From NCBI GenBank assembly GCA_944391735.1, contig CALXUR010000002.1, positions 114,554 through 178,553 on the forward strand: a stretch of DNA of 64,000 nucleotides. Direction: 5' to 3'. This document shows, piece by piece, positions 55,525-63,676 of this stretch (the stretch's first letter is position 1; every line of letters begins with the position of its first letter). A model generated the notes under the pieces. That model had not been told where the DNA came from and ran no database searches. It saw only the letters and a list, made by a program, of their open reading frames with translations. The stretch is from an uncultured Alphaproteobacteria bacterium. Lineage in GTDB: Bacteria; Pseudomonadota; Alphaproteobacteria; CAAHEQ01; UBA3637. A program made the position numbers and the translations under genes.

Positions 55525-57515
55525 AATCCATAAAAGTAAAAGATTTTAGACAATTTAAAGGAGAGCAGTATGTTTCTTTCTCTACTGATCCTGAACGCAA
55601 TGTAACCATCATTCAAGGTGATAATGGTGCTGGTAAAACATCTTTTGCACAAGCCTTTCGTTGGTGTTTATATGGCGAAACTGACTTTTCTAACAAGACT
55701 CTATTATCAATGGCTGTTTCAGATCAAATGTTGCCAGGAGATGAAAAAGATGTTCAGGTTGAAATTTGCCTGGTACACAATGATATAGAGTATACCGTAA
55801 CAAGACGTCAAAGATATAAAAAGGATACGGCAAATAGAATTTCTAATTCGGGTCGTAATAAGTTTGTTATTTCATATAAGAAAAGTGACGGTAACACTGA
55901 ATATGTCCCCGAATTAGAAACAGAGTTAAAGATGAAGGAAATTTTACCGGCTGATCTTTCTCGCTATTTCTTTTTTGACGGCGAACATATTGACCATATG
56001 GGAAAAGAAATTCGTAATGGACGTAGCTCCGATTTTGCAGATGCTGTTCGTAGTCTTTTGGGATTAAATGCTTTTATTGCAACATTAAATCACCTTAAAG
56101 GAAACGGGAAAAACTCCGTTATTGGTCGTTATAATGAAAGTTATAATGCCGGTGCAGATGAAACTCTTTCTCAACTTATTAAAAACATTAATTCATACAA
56201 TGAAAGAATATCAGCGATTGACAAACGCTTGAACGAGTTAGAACAACAAGATGCCTTTGCAAATGATAAATGCCAACAATTGAGACTCAGAATTGAAAAA
56301 AATCAAGATAGTAAAGAATTGGCCGAAGAGAGAAATAAGTTGGAAAAAGAACTTGCAGGGCTAGAAGTTACAAAGAAAGAAAAGACTGGATTACTTCTGA
56401 AAAATTTTAATGCCCATGCACCAAGGTACTTCTCGAAAAAAATGATGAAAGATGCTCTAGAATTATTAAAGAGTGCTGAACAGTTAGATAAAGGAATTCC
56501 TGATGTAACAGCAAAAACTATAGATTACTTGCTTGCACGAGGATATTGCTTGTGTGGCCATAAAATTGAGATTGGCGATGATGCATTTAACGCTCTCAAT
56601 AAATTAAGAGACTTCATTCCTCCGAAATCAATTGGTAGTTTGATCTCAGATTTTAGTTCATCCTGTCAGGAGAAAACTGCGAGTACCTCTAGCTTCTTTG
56701 ATAACTTTCAAGATATAATTAAGTTCATTCGTGAGTTTGATAATAACAGAAATACACTTGAAGATAGACTTAAAAAGATCAAAGAAAGACTCCTCGGAAT
56801 GGAAAATGTTGGAGCTCTACAGCAAGAATTGACCAACTATGAACGTGATATTAGAAAGAATTCAGATGAGCGTGATAATCTAAATCAAGAAAAAGGTGTT
56901 GCACAAAGTAAGCTCCAGAGTGACGAAGAAAAGCGTAGTTCTCTTGCAATCGGCGATGCCAACAATAGAAAAATTGAAACGTATCGTGCTTATGCTGAAT
57001 ATATGTATAATACACTTAAACAAGAGTATGACATTAAAGAAACAGAAACTCGTGAACAATTAGCTAAAACAGTTAATACGATCTTTAAGAAGATTTATAA
57101 CGGTGGTTTTTCGCTTTCGCTTGATGCAAAATATAACATCATATTGACCGCCGATGGAAGAAGTAAGGCAAATGACGATGACAACATAGAAACTTCAACA
57201 GCACAAAGTATTTCAATTATTTTTGCATTTATTGCCGGCGTGATTAAAATGGCAAAAGAAAATCAAGGTTCTGATGAACGTTTAGCCCAAACGGAGCCTT
57301 ATCCGCTCGTTATGGATGCTCCTCTTTCTGCTTTCGATGAAAAGAGAATAGACACTGTATGCGATGTACTACCCAAAATTGCAGAACAAATTATTATTTT
57401 TATAAATCCAAAAGATGGTAAATTAGCAGAAGATAATCTTGGTTTAAGAATTGCTAAACGCTATACATTTACAAAGAAAACAGAATTTGAAACTGATTTG
57501 ATGGAGGTAGGCTAA
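55515..57515 (+). CDS. DndD-like SMC/Rad50-type ATPase
   Basis: The 666-residue protein has Walker A IIQGDNGAGKTSFAQAF (residues 32-48), two long coiled-coil arms, a CLCGHKI zinc-hook-like pair in the middle (near residue 335), and a C-terminal Walker B VMDAPLSAFDEKR. This is the layout of DndD and Rad50-like proteins. Since sspABCD is a complete writer without DndD, this copy likely serves the restriction side with the helicase. GAGGAGGAAG overlaps the upstream gene; the stop overlaps the next start (TAATG). Confidence 0.85.
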   Translation: MLLKSIKVKDFRQFKGEQYVSFSTDPERNVTIIQGDNGAGKTSFAQAFRWCLYGETDFSNKTLLSMAVSDQMLPGDEKDVQVEICLVHNDIEYTVTRRQRYKKDTANRISNSGRNKFVISYKKSDGNTEYVPELETELKMKEILPADLSRYFFFDGEHIDHMGKEIRNGRSSDFADAVRSLLGLNAFIATLNHLKGNGKNSVIGRYNESYNAGADETLSQLIKNINSYNERISAIDKRLNELEQQDAFANDKCQQLRLRIEKNQDSKELAEERNKLEKELAGLEVTKKEKTGLLLKNFNAHAPRYFSKKMMKDALELLKSAEQLDKGIPDVTAKTIDYLLARGYCLCGHKIEIGDDAFNALNKLRDFIPPKSIGSLISDFSSSCQEKTASTSSFFDNFQDIIKFIREFDNNRNTLEDRLKKIKERLLGMENVGALQQELTNYERDIRKNSDERDNLNQEKGVAQSKLQSDEEKRSSLAIGDANNRKIETYRAYAEYMYNTLKQEYDIKETETREQLAKTVNTIFKKIYNGGFSLSLDAKYNIILTADGRSKANDDDNIETSTAQSISIIFAFIAGVIKMAKENQGSDERLAQTEPYPLVMDAPLSAFDEKRIDTVCDVLPKIAEQIIIFINPKDGKLAEDNLGLRIAKRYTFTKKTEFETDLMEVG

Positions 57516-58036
57516 TGTTATTTACACACGATTATTCCTTTAAGGGGGCTCATGCTGAAAAAGTTAAAGCACTTGTTGGCCACAAATTTGATAAAGAACA
57601 CACTCTTTTTGAGAGAAATATGGACGTGTATTTAATGGCCCCGGTTGTCGGTTTTTTGTATAGCCGGAAAGCTGAACTAGATAAAAGTAAGCCATCAACT
57701 ACAAATATCTTAGCAGAAATCATGATTAAATATCAAAAAGAGCTTACATTCACATATCGTCTTGTCATGTTGTTAGATAAGGAATATGAGCCTGATACCG
57801 AAAAGCGCATTAATAAGGCTTTTAGAGATTATGCAAAAGAAGATACTAAAGATCTGGAAGAGTACGACAGCTATGTTCGTGGTGGCGTTGATGTCCTATA
57901 TGAAAAGCTGATGAAGGATGCAACACAAGCTGATGATTACATCAGAAATCTGTATGAATTTATGGCAGATTTTGAAGACCGTTATTCACAAAATTCAGAT
58001 GAAATTATGGATTTGTGTAAGCTGGCCAGAGAATAA
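57515..58036 (+). CDS. Uncharacterised 173-residue island protein
   Basis: Start and the preceding stop share one base (TAATG), so translation is coupled to the SMC gene. The protein is mainly helical, with HTLFERNMDVYLMAPVVGFLYSRKAELD near residue 28 and an acidic C-terminus. It does not look like DndE, which is shorter and has a different core. Tight coupling suggests it is a subunit that works with the SMC ATPase. No function is proposed. Confidence 0.75.
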   Translation: MLFTHDYSFKGAHAEKVKALVGHKFDKEHTLFERNMDVYLMAPVVGFLYSRKAELDKSKPSTTNILAEIMIKYQKELTFTYRLVMLLDKEYEPDTEKRINKAFRDYAKEDTKDLEEYDSYVRGGVDVLYEKLMKDATQADDYIRNLYEFMADFEDRYSQNSDEIMDLCKLARE

Positions 58037-58047
58037 ACGGGGGCATT

Positions 58048-58557
58048 ATGACCGATGAGACAAATAAAATTGTACAAGAGCTTTTTCAAAAATCCCATCG
58101 CTTTCTTGCCGAGGACGAGGTAGTAAGTGCGGCACTTGAAGCAAAACTATCTCTGTTCGAGACAAACGCTGTCATTGAAGCTCTTATAGCTAAAGGTGTC
58201 TATATATCGGATAACATTCAAGATGCGTTAAAACAGGTTTGCAAAGACAAAGTGGAAAAAGTAAGCACAGGAATGTCTAGAAAATCGCAAGAGAGTGCTA
58301 CAACATTTTCTATGTTACGAATACCAGCTGGCTCGAAACTTACTTTTTTAAAGGATCGCAATATTGTTGCAATTACTCTTGATGAAACAAATAGAATTAG
58401 ATTAGAGGATGGATCTCTTGAGGGTTCAACATCTAGATTAGCACAAATCCTTGCTGTAAAGTTCGGCTACGCTGATGTTGCACGCCAAGGACCTCGTTGG
58501 TGGTTATACCAAGGTCAACCACTCCTTGCTATAAGGGAAGAACTAGAGAACGATTGA
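58048..58557 (+). CDS. Two-domain protein: sigma-1.1-like domain plus RAMA/DUF4357-like domain
   Basis: The 169-residue protein has an N-terminal helical domain (5-55: KIVQELFQKSHRFLAEDEVV, LSLFETNAVIEALIAKGVYI) that clearly resembles the N-terminus of the next gene's sigma factor. The C-terminal domain (about 88-160) reads RIPAGSKLTFLKDRNIVAITL, NRIRLEDGS and GPRWWLYQGQPLLAIRE, a pattern like the RAMA and DUF4357 domains found in DNA-modification systems and proposed to read modified DNA. The assignment is by eye. GGGGGC before the ATG; one base separates it from the sigma gene. Confidence 0.65.
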   Translation: MTDETNKIVQELFQKSHRFLAEDEVVSAALEAKLSLFETNAVIEALIAKGVYISDNIQDALKQVCKDKVEKVSTGMSRKSQESATTFSMLRIPAGSKLTFLKDRNIVAITLDETNRIRLEDGSLEGSTSRLAQILAVKFGYADVARQGPRWWLYQGQPLLAIREELEND

Positions 58558-58558
58558 G

Positions 58559-59620
58559 ATGGCGAATGAAGCAAAGCAAAAAATCATTGATCTTTTGACG
58601 GACCTGTACAAAACAAACGGTTATGTAACAGAAGATGAAGTTTTTGAGCTTTCAGAACGCGAAAATCTTTCAGTTTTTGATATAAATTACATTACAGAGT
58701 ATTTGCTCTCGCATGGAGTTATAATAAGCGAAGAAAAAGAAAAAATAACCACTAAAAAAGGACGTGGATACAGGCGCGATCATACAAAATTCTTTAAGGA
58801 AATTTCAAAGGAATACAAGGACCTTAAATTTTTTATTAGATATTATAATTCAATTGATGGCTTAGCTGAAGGAGAATGGGTCACTCTGATACAACAGGCG
58901 CGACATGGGAATGAGTGGGCTAGAACAAGATTGTTTGATACCTCAATGCAGAAAACAATAAAACAAGCCTATGCTGTTTCAAAAAAATTCGACTTGGACT
59001 TTGAAAATACACTGCAGGCTTCATCTTTTGGAATCCTGTATGCAATAAGCGCATTTGATGAAACGGAACACTCTTCGTTCCCTTCTTATGTTCCTCTCGC
59101 TGTTAATAGTCAGTTGCGACGAGATGTTTATCTTCATTCAAACCCTGTCATTGATTTTCCAACGTACTTGATGAACGATTTCTTCAAAATTCATACTCTT
59201 GTAAAAGAACATAATTGTAGCGAATGCGCATATAGCAATAACAAATTAACGTGTGAAAATTTACGTAATGAGATCCAAGATAAATTAAAATCAACCGCAG
59301 AGGAAGTTGATGAATGTATTAAATACTTACAACCGCTTGAAGATTTATGGGAAGATACTTGCATAGATGATTCGGATATCACTAAAGGCTTACGTGAGAA
59401 TGAAATGAGAATAAGTGTAAATCAACTACTATCGCATCTAAAACCTCAAGAGGAAGAAGTTATCCGAATGCGCTTTGGAATTGATAGCGAAGAATATTCG
59501 CTAGAAAGCATTGCACAGATAAAATCCGTAACCAGACAGCGAATTCAGCAGGTTGAGGTAAAGGCACTTGATAAATTGCGACAGCTTGCTAGAAGTGTCT
59601 TAAAAGTTGAAAGACCATAA
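58559..59620 (+). CDS. Sigma-70-family factor encoded at the end of the phosphorothioation island
   Basis: The 353-residue protein has a region-1.1-like N-terminus (8-58), region 2 (about 108-192: LIQQARHGNEWARTRLFD, NTLQASSFGILYAISAFDE, FPSYVPLAVNSQLRRDVY), region-3-like text with a Cys cluster (Cys220, 223, 232) and a convincing region 4 (288-345: LLSHLKPQEEEVIRMRFGID, SVTRQRIQQVEVKALDKLRQL). It is not an ECF factor. It should direct RNA polymerase to specific promoters, perhaps those of the island. Region 2 is divergent from RpoD, so promoter specificity should differ. One base separates it from the reader-like gene. Confidence 0.88.
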   Translation: MANEAKQKIIDLLTDLYKTNGYVTEDEVFELSERENLSVFDINYITEYLLSHGVIISEEKEKITTKKGRGYRRDHTKFFKEISKEYKDLKFFIRYYNSIDGLAEGEWVTLIQQARHGNEWARTRLFDTSMQKTIKQAYAVSKKFDLDFENTLQASSFGILYAISAFDETEHSSFPSYVPLAVNSQLRRDVYLHSNPVIDFPTYLMNDFFKIHTLVKEHNCSECAYSNNKLTCENLRNEIQDKLKSTAEEVDECIKYLQPLEDLWEDTCIDDSDITKGLRENEMRISVNQLLSHLKPQEEEVIRMRFGIDSEEYSLESIAQIKSVTRQRIQQVEVKALDKLRQLARSVLKVERP

Positions 59621-59624
59621 ATAA

Positions 59625-59660
59625 AAAAATCCCCGCAGGTGTTATTCCCGCGGGGTTTTT
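59625..59660. terminator. Terminator between the island operon and HU
   Basis: CCCCGC and GCGGGG form a GC-rich stem with flanking A and T runs; it serves both convergent transcripts. Confidence 0.92.
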
Positions 59661-59676
59661 AGAAACTTTATAAAAT

Positions 59677-59949
59677 TTATTTCACTGCATTTTTCAAAAC
59701 TGCACCGGCTTTGAACTTAGGAGCTTTTGTTGCAGCAATTTTGATTTCTTTACCAGTTCTTGGGTTACGGCCTGTACGAGCGGCTTTTTTAACAACATCA
59801 AATGTACCAAAACCAGTTAATTGAACAGCTTCACCTTTTTTCAAAGATTTTGTAATAACAGCTAAACAAGCATCAACAGCAATTGTAGCTTGTGCTTTTG
59901 TCATTCCTGCAGCTTCAGCAACAGCTGCTACGTATTCAGTTTTATTCAT
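59677..59949 (-). CDS. HU-family DNA-binding protein
   Basis: The 90-residue protein has the complete HU/IHF fold: MNKTEYVAAVAEAAGMTKAQA, LTGFGTFDVVKKAARTGRNPRTGKEI with the DNA-bending arm proline, and KFKAGAVLKNAVK. ATG 59949 follows AAAGGAAAA and gives the standard length. It is convergent with the sigma gene and upstream of nothing else on its strand before the phage genes; it may be phage- or island-encoded. Confidence 0.95.
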   Translation of the reverse strand: MNKTEYVAAVAEAAGMTKAQATIAVDACLAVITKSLKKGEAVQLTGFGTFDVVKKAARTGRNPRTGKEIKIAATKAPKFKAGAVLKNAVK

Positions 59950-60046
59950 GTTTAATTTTCCTTTCTTAACGTTAAGTTTATAGAGGTTCATGACGCCTCC
60001 GCTTATGATTCGAGCTATTTTTGCATGAAAAGTCAAACAAAATCTT

Positions 60047-60241
60047 TTAATTTGTACATAAATCATCGTAAACCACATTGTTTCTATCAATTTGGCGAAT
60101 AGTTTCCGGGGTGTCATGCTCATAATCCGCATACACCGGTTCGTATAAAAGGCAAAAATCACCGTTTATATTTGTCGTGCAACCGCTTAGCGCGCTCAGG
60201 ATCAGCCAGGCTGTCCCGACTTTTTTTAGCTGTTTTAACAT
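60047..60241 (-). CDS. Rz1-like spanin lipoprotein
   Basis: The 64-residue protein has a lipoprotein signal (ILSALSGCTT, Cys21) and a conserved-looking YEPVYADYEHDTPETIRQIDRNN segment, common in alphaproteobacterial phage lysis regions. It starts inside the preceding gene in another frame, overlapping it by 83 bp, the embedded Rz/Rz1 arrangement. It would be the outer-membrane spanin subunit. Confidence 0.78.
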   Translation of the reverse strand: MLKQLKKVGTAWLILSALSGCTTNINGDFCLLYEPVYADYEHDTPETIRQIDRNNVVYDDLCTN

Positions 60242-60380
60242 TGTCCACCGTTCCTTTCATTACTTTCACTTGTTCTTTTTCCTTGCCGCGCCGATAGCCG
60301 AGCATATATAAGACGGCCACCGCTCCGGCGATTATCCAGTATTTACCCTTATTCCAAAGTTTTGTTATTCTGTTCAACAT
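60159..60380 (-). CDS. Rz-like inner-membrane spanin
   Basis: The 73-residue protein has one N-terminal membrane helix (YWIIAGAVAVLYMLGY) and a charged periplasmic helix ending PERAKRLHDKYKR. With the overlapping lipoprotein gene it forms a two-component spanin that fuses inner and outer membranes at lysis. It overlaps the holin gene by 32 bp. Confidence 0.72.
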   Translation of the reverse strand: MLNRITKLWNKGKYWIIAGAVAVLYMLGYRRGKEKEQVKVMKGTVDNVKTAKKSRDSLADPERAKRLHDKYKR

Positions 60381-60567
60381 CTTGTTTTTGCCTTTCCTTT
60401 AACCCAATATCTCGTGCGCCACTGACACCGAGTAAAATGCCCATGGCCGTTAATAAATACTCCCAGTCCACTACCGGAAGGCCCGTTATAGGCGCGATCA
60501 GGCAGTTATGGAGGAACCCGTAACACAGGATCCACCCGAGGACCGGGATCCAAAGCCGCTTTTTCAT
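60349..60567 (-). CDS. Holin-like membrane protein
   Basis: The 72-residue protein has two membrane segments (PVLGWILCYGFLHNCLIA and WEYLLTAMGILLGVSGARD) and a charged tail. The GVSGARDIG end resembles the 3TM holins of alphaproteobacterial phages and gene-transfer agents. It overlaps the endolysin gene by 4 bp. Confidence 0.72.
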   Translation of the reverse strand: MKKRLWIPVLGWILCYGFLHNCLIAPITGLPVVDWEYLLTAMGILLGVSGARDIGLKERQKQDVEQNNKTLE

Positions 60568-60971
60568 GCCATTTGTATTCCTTTCAATAAAGTTTCATTA
60601 GAGTATGGCTGTATGCCGTTTTCATGTCTGATGATTGCCTTAATAAAGACCAGCAAGACACCATCTTCCGAAAGGTCGACCGGTGTGTCTGGAGTGATGT
60701 TCAGTTGCCAGGACACGCTGTTAATATATGAAACTGTTTCGTTTTCGGTTGGTGGTGCGTACCGGCTGATAATCTTCCGGGGCGTGTTCAGGACATAGAG
60801 CCGCTGATAGTTGCGCAGTAATTTGGCCAACGCCCGGATACCGTATTCCGGTGTTTCAAATACACAAAAGGACGGGTCCTGCTGTTTCCCGTCCTTTTTT
60901 AGTCCTTTCCAGTCCGAACCCCAACGGATGTTCCCAGGGTTATTATTTCTTATGCCGCGTGGTGTGTTCAT
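60564..60971 (-). CDS. Phage endolysin (lytic-transglycosylase-like, P5 type)
   Basis: ATG 60971 gives 135 residues beginning MNTPRGIRNNNPGNIRWGSDWKG, the hallmark RNNNPGNI-W of phage structural/lysis P5-like muralytic proteins, followed by FETPEYGIRALAKLLRNYQ and IISRYAPPTENETVSYI. It degrades peptidoglycan for lysis or entry. The longer upstream frame lacks these features. It overlaps the preceding gene by 29 bp. Confidence 0.82.
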   Translation of the reverse strand: MNTPRGIRNNNPGNIRWGSDWKGLKKDGKQQDPSFCVFETPEYGIRALAKLLRNYQRLYVLNTPRKIISRYAPPTENETVSYINSVSWQLNITPDTPVDLSEDGVLLVFIKAIIRHENGIQPYSNETLLKGIQMA

Positions 60972-61185
60972 TGTGCATCTCCCATAAAAGCTGATGTAAT
61001 TCATCAATCTTCGTCTCCAGGCGATTGATGTTAACCTGAGTGGCATACTCTTTGGCCACCGCAACTTTGAACTCGTTGAGGTCACGCTCGAGGGTTTTAA
61101 TCTCCTTGCGTTGTTCCCCGAGTTTATAAAAAAACCAGCCAAAGGCCGGTACGCAGATGATCTGTAAAAATTGAATCCAATCCAT
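60943..61185 (-). CDS. Small phage membrane protein with coiled coil
   Basis: ATG 61185 gives 80 residues: one membrane helix (WIQFLQIICVPAFGWFFY) followed by a coiled coil with KEYATQVNINRLETKIDELHQLLWEM. Similar helix-plus-coil proteins lie between tail and lysis genes in many phages. It follows AAAGGAC. The role is unknown. Confidence 0.7.
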   Translation of the reverse strand: MDWIQFLQIICVPAFGWFFYKLGEQRKEIKTLERDLNEFKVAVAKEYATQVNINRLETKIDELHQLLWEMHNEHTTRHKK

Positions 61186-61198
61186 TGTTTGTCCTTTC

Positions 61199-63433
61199 TT
61201 AGTTGGTGTGAACTCTTGAGTCCTCAATTGCCGCTGTGATTTCAACTTGACCGGAACGCGGTTTTATCCCGGTAACGCGTGCCAAAGTTCCCCATTTATC
61301 TTGAGTTCCAAAGGCAAAATGTGTTCGTTCTGAGTTCGTACCTGTCCCAATTTCAATGTCCGGCGTTTCTTGCAAAATGACCTCATTTGGCAGTGATCCG
61401 GCTGTTACCCGGTATGGTCCGGACAGGCTCCCGGTTCGAGTTCTTAAAGCCAAATAGTGATTTTGGCCCTCGATAAACTCAACCGGTTCGGATAGCGTTA
61501 AAGTCATGTCATTTTTTGACAGGATTTCACCGCCGGTTCCCCAATGCGGCATATCGTGTGTGATCGAGATTAAATCCCCATAGCTCGGGATTAAACCTTC
61601 CAGTTCGGTTGAAAATGTTACAATGCGCCGGCGATATCGGTTGGCCAACGCCATATAGATGGCCTCCCGGAGAGCTTGGTTTTTATCGGTACAACCGAAA
61701 AGCTCAACAGTTGCCGTCTTATCCGAGGTGGATCCTACAAAACTGCCGGTTATCTCTGAGTTCTTCCAAGTCCGGTCCGAAAAATACTGAACGCAAACGC
61801 TGTCAGCTGTATCTTCAGAAGGCATAATATATTGAATTGACAGGCTGTTTTTAACGATGTTTCTTGGCCCGAACAATGCAACCGGTATTGATTTTGGCTC
61901 GTCCCGGACAAAGCGAACAATGCCGCCTTGGATATAGGGAACGGAACGTCCGACTTTGCAGGTACGCGACAAGGCATCATAAACCGTTAGTTTGGAATCA
62001 AAGACGGCATTAAACGTGTCACCGCGTGCGGCCCAAATCTGATCCAGCCGGTATAAACCTTCAAGATCTATGGACTTATCGGTCAGCCTTGCACCATAAT
62101 TGGCCTTTAAGATATCGGCTATAGCCCACGCAATAGAGCGTGTCGGCACTCTGCCGGTCCAGCCACCAGACGGCGACCATGTCGGCAATTTTCTTGTCAC
62201 GATGCAGTTAAGCATGCGGCTTGAACGTTGTGACAGGTTGTTTGTGGCTTTCATTTTAATGGCGATCAATGTTACGTCGCCGTAACTTGGGCTCGATACA
62301 ATAAACCCTTTTGCCGAAGCCCATCTAATTTCATGTCCGGCGCGTGAAGATGTGTCTTTGACATCTAAACGAACGGCGCGAACCTCGTATCTTCCGCTGG
62401 CGACAGCATATGAGTAAGTGCGGAACATGCTATTGTGGTTATTTGATGTAAATGATTCGCTACCCAGTGTAAACCAATCACCAAGGGGTAAATCCTCATC
62501 GTCAATTAGCCTTGCATCAATGCGCCATTGAATGGTTTTATTGTCCATGCCTCCGTTGTTGTTTGCATAATAAAGGCCTCTTTGAAAAGCTACATCAATC
62601 TCTATTTTATCGATTACACTTTCTGTCGGATTTAATACAAAAGGTCCGCATACCTCATCTTTTAGCAGTTCTTGCCCGGCAACTTCAGGCGAAGTCACAA
62701 CATCATCACGAAAGAGCGTGTTTTGCTCGCCCGGATTGATTATTTTGTATGTAATCTCTTCAAATGAATCAATCGGAGTATCTTCAATTCTTATTTGTTC
62801 GATGTTGTATTCACCTTGACCAATGCAATGGAGCTGATAAACATACTGTTCATCATTCGCATATGCATAATATGGCTGACTGGCAAAATCCGGATAAATC
62901 AGGTGCCGCCCGTAAATGACCGGTATCGGACTACCGAGCCTTGCTTGGTTTCCTTGCGCTTGCAAAGAGTATGTCGGACTTTGTGCCGCTATGGAGTTGG
63001 CCGAGCCTGAACCATTAAGCGATGCCCTTGGGGTGGGAACAAATGTATTAACCAAAAAGCTCCTGGCCATAGAGACACCGGCCGCCGCAACGCCGCCCCA
63101 TACAGCACCATAAGCTGCTCCTACAGCACCGCCAGTATAAACAGAAGCAACCACAACGGCCACCATCAAAACAACTTGAATAGGGTTTGATGACTTTTTA
63201 CCGCCACCGCCTTGTGGTAAAGTGATGAAGCAGACCAAGGATTTCGGCTGAACGGTATCGTTCCAAAACTTCCTGAGGACTGCGGCACCGTCTATCATGC
63301 ATATTGTCGGGCGCGAAAGGTCCACTTTCTGTTCCCGGACCATGTCCCAAACGGTTTTGCCGTCATCAAGGACATTGTCTATCCGACCCTTATTCGGCTG
63401 AAAAGGGTTTGTAATGTGTGAAAAGTAAATCAT
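61199..63433 (-). CDS. Phage tail-tip protein J (central fibre/host specificity)
   Basis: The 744-residue protein has a short N-terminal domain, a hydrophobic glycine-rich stretch (about 105-140: VVLMVAVVVASVYTGGAVGAAYG), then the TipJ core SPTYSLQAQGNQARLGSPIPVIYGRHLIYPDFAS-region (about 172-205), WRIDARLIDDED and further tail domains. It matches lambda gpJ-like proteins but is shorter than lambda J (about 1130), lacking most of the C-terminal fibronectin-type part. AAAAGGAAAATAA precedes the ATG. The genes that normally lie upstream are missing. Confidence 0.88.
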   Translation of the reverse strand: MIYFSHITNPFQPNKGRIDNVLDDGKTVWDMVREQKVDLSRPTICMIDGAAVLRKFWNDTVQPKSLVCFITLPQGGGGKKSSNPIQVVLMVAVVVASVYTGGAVGAAYGAVWGGVAAAGVSMARSFLVNTFVPTPRASLNGSGSANSIAAQSPTYSLQAQGNQARLGSPIPVIYGRHLIYPDFASQPYYAYANDEQYVYQLHCIGQGEYNIEQIRIEDTPIDSFEEITYKIINPGEQNTLFRDDVVTSPEVAGQELLKDEVCGPFVLNPTESVIDKIEIDVAFQRGLYYANNNGGMDNKTIQWRIDARLIDDEDLPLGDWFTLGSESFTSNNHNSMFRTYSYAVASGRYEVRAVRLDVKDTSSRAGHEIRWASAKGFIVSSPSYGDVTLIAIKMKATNNLSQRSSRMLNCIVTRKLPTWSPSGGWTGRVPTRSIAWAIADILKANYGARLTDKSIDLEGLYRLDQIWAARGDTFNAVFDSKLTVYDALSRTCKVGRSVPYIQGGIVRFVRDEPKSIPVALFGPRNIVKNSLSIQYIMPSEDTADSVCVQYFSDRTWKNSEITGSFVGSTSDKTATVELFGCTDKNQALREAIYMALANRYRRRIVTFSTELEGLIPSYGDLISITHDMPHWGTGGEILSKNDMTLTLSEPVEFIEGQNHYLALRTRTGSLSGPYRVTAGSLPNEVILQETPDIEIGTGTNSERTHFAFGTQDKWGTLARVTGIKPRSGQVEITAAIEDSRVHTN

Positions 63434-63676
63434 TTATTTTCCTTTTACTCGTTGTTGGGCATCATATTTAACGGATTTTGCTTCATAAATTTGATACCTC
63501 ATTTTTTTGATTATTTGATGTGTCCATATTATCCAGCCCTATACGATGGGCTGTTATCAAATTGTTATCGGTGGTGATAACGGGGGGTAGCAGGGTTGTT
63601 GTTTTCTCTGGTGGTTTACAACTACATTTTACCACGAAAGGCAGGGAAATGCAATAACCATCCTTGCTGTGGCGTA
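63434..63676. other. Junction between phage J and the tet gene
   Basis: No normal gene is present. Just upstream of J, a 22-codon frame (MRYQIYEAKSVKYDAQQRVKGK, ending directly at the J start codon) may be the tail end of a lost phage gene. Two hairpins, CAGCCC/GGGCTG (63535-63554) and GTTATC/GATAAC (63564-63581), and TGGT/ACCA near 63610-63640 lie between it and the tet stop. I see no transposase or clear target duplication. Confidence 0.5.

Noticed and set aside
57515-58036. DndE
   Set aside because: The protein is longer and lacks the DndE core pattern; the locus is Ssp-type, not Dnd-type.
61507-61521. TGTCATTTTTTGACA as another regulatory site
   Set aside because: It lies inside the tail-tip coding sequence and is explained by the codons.
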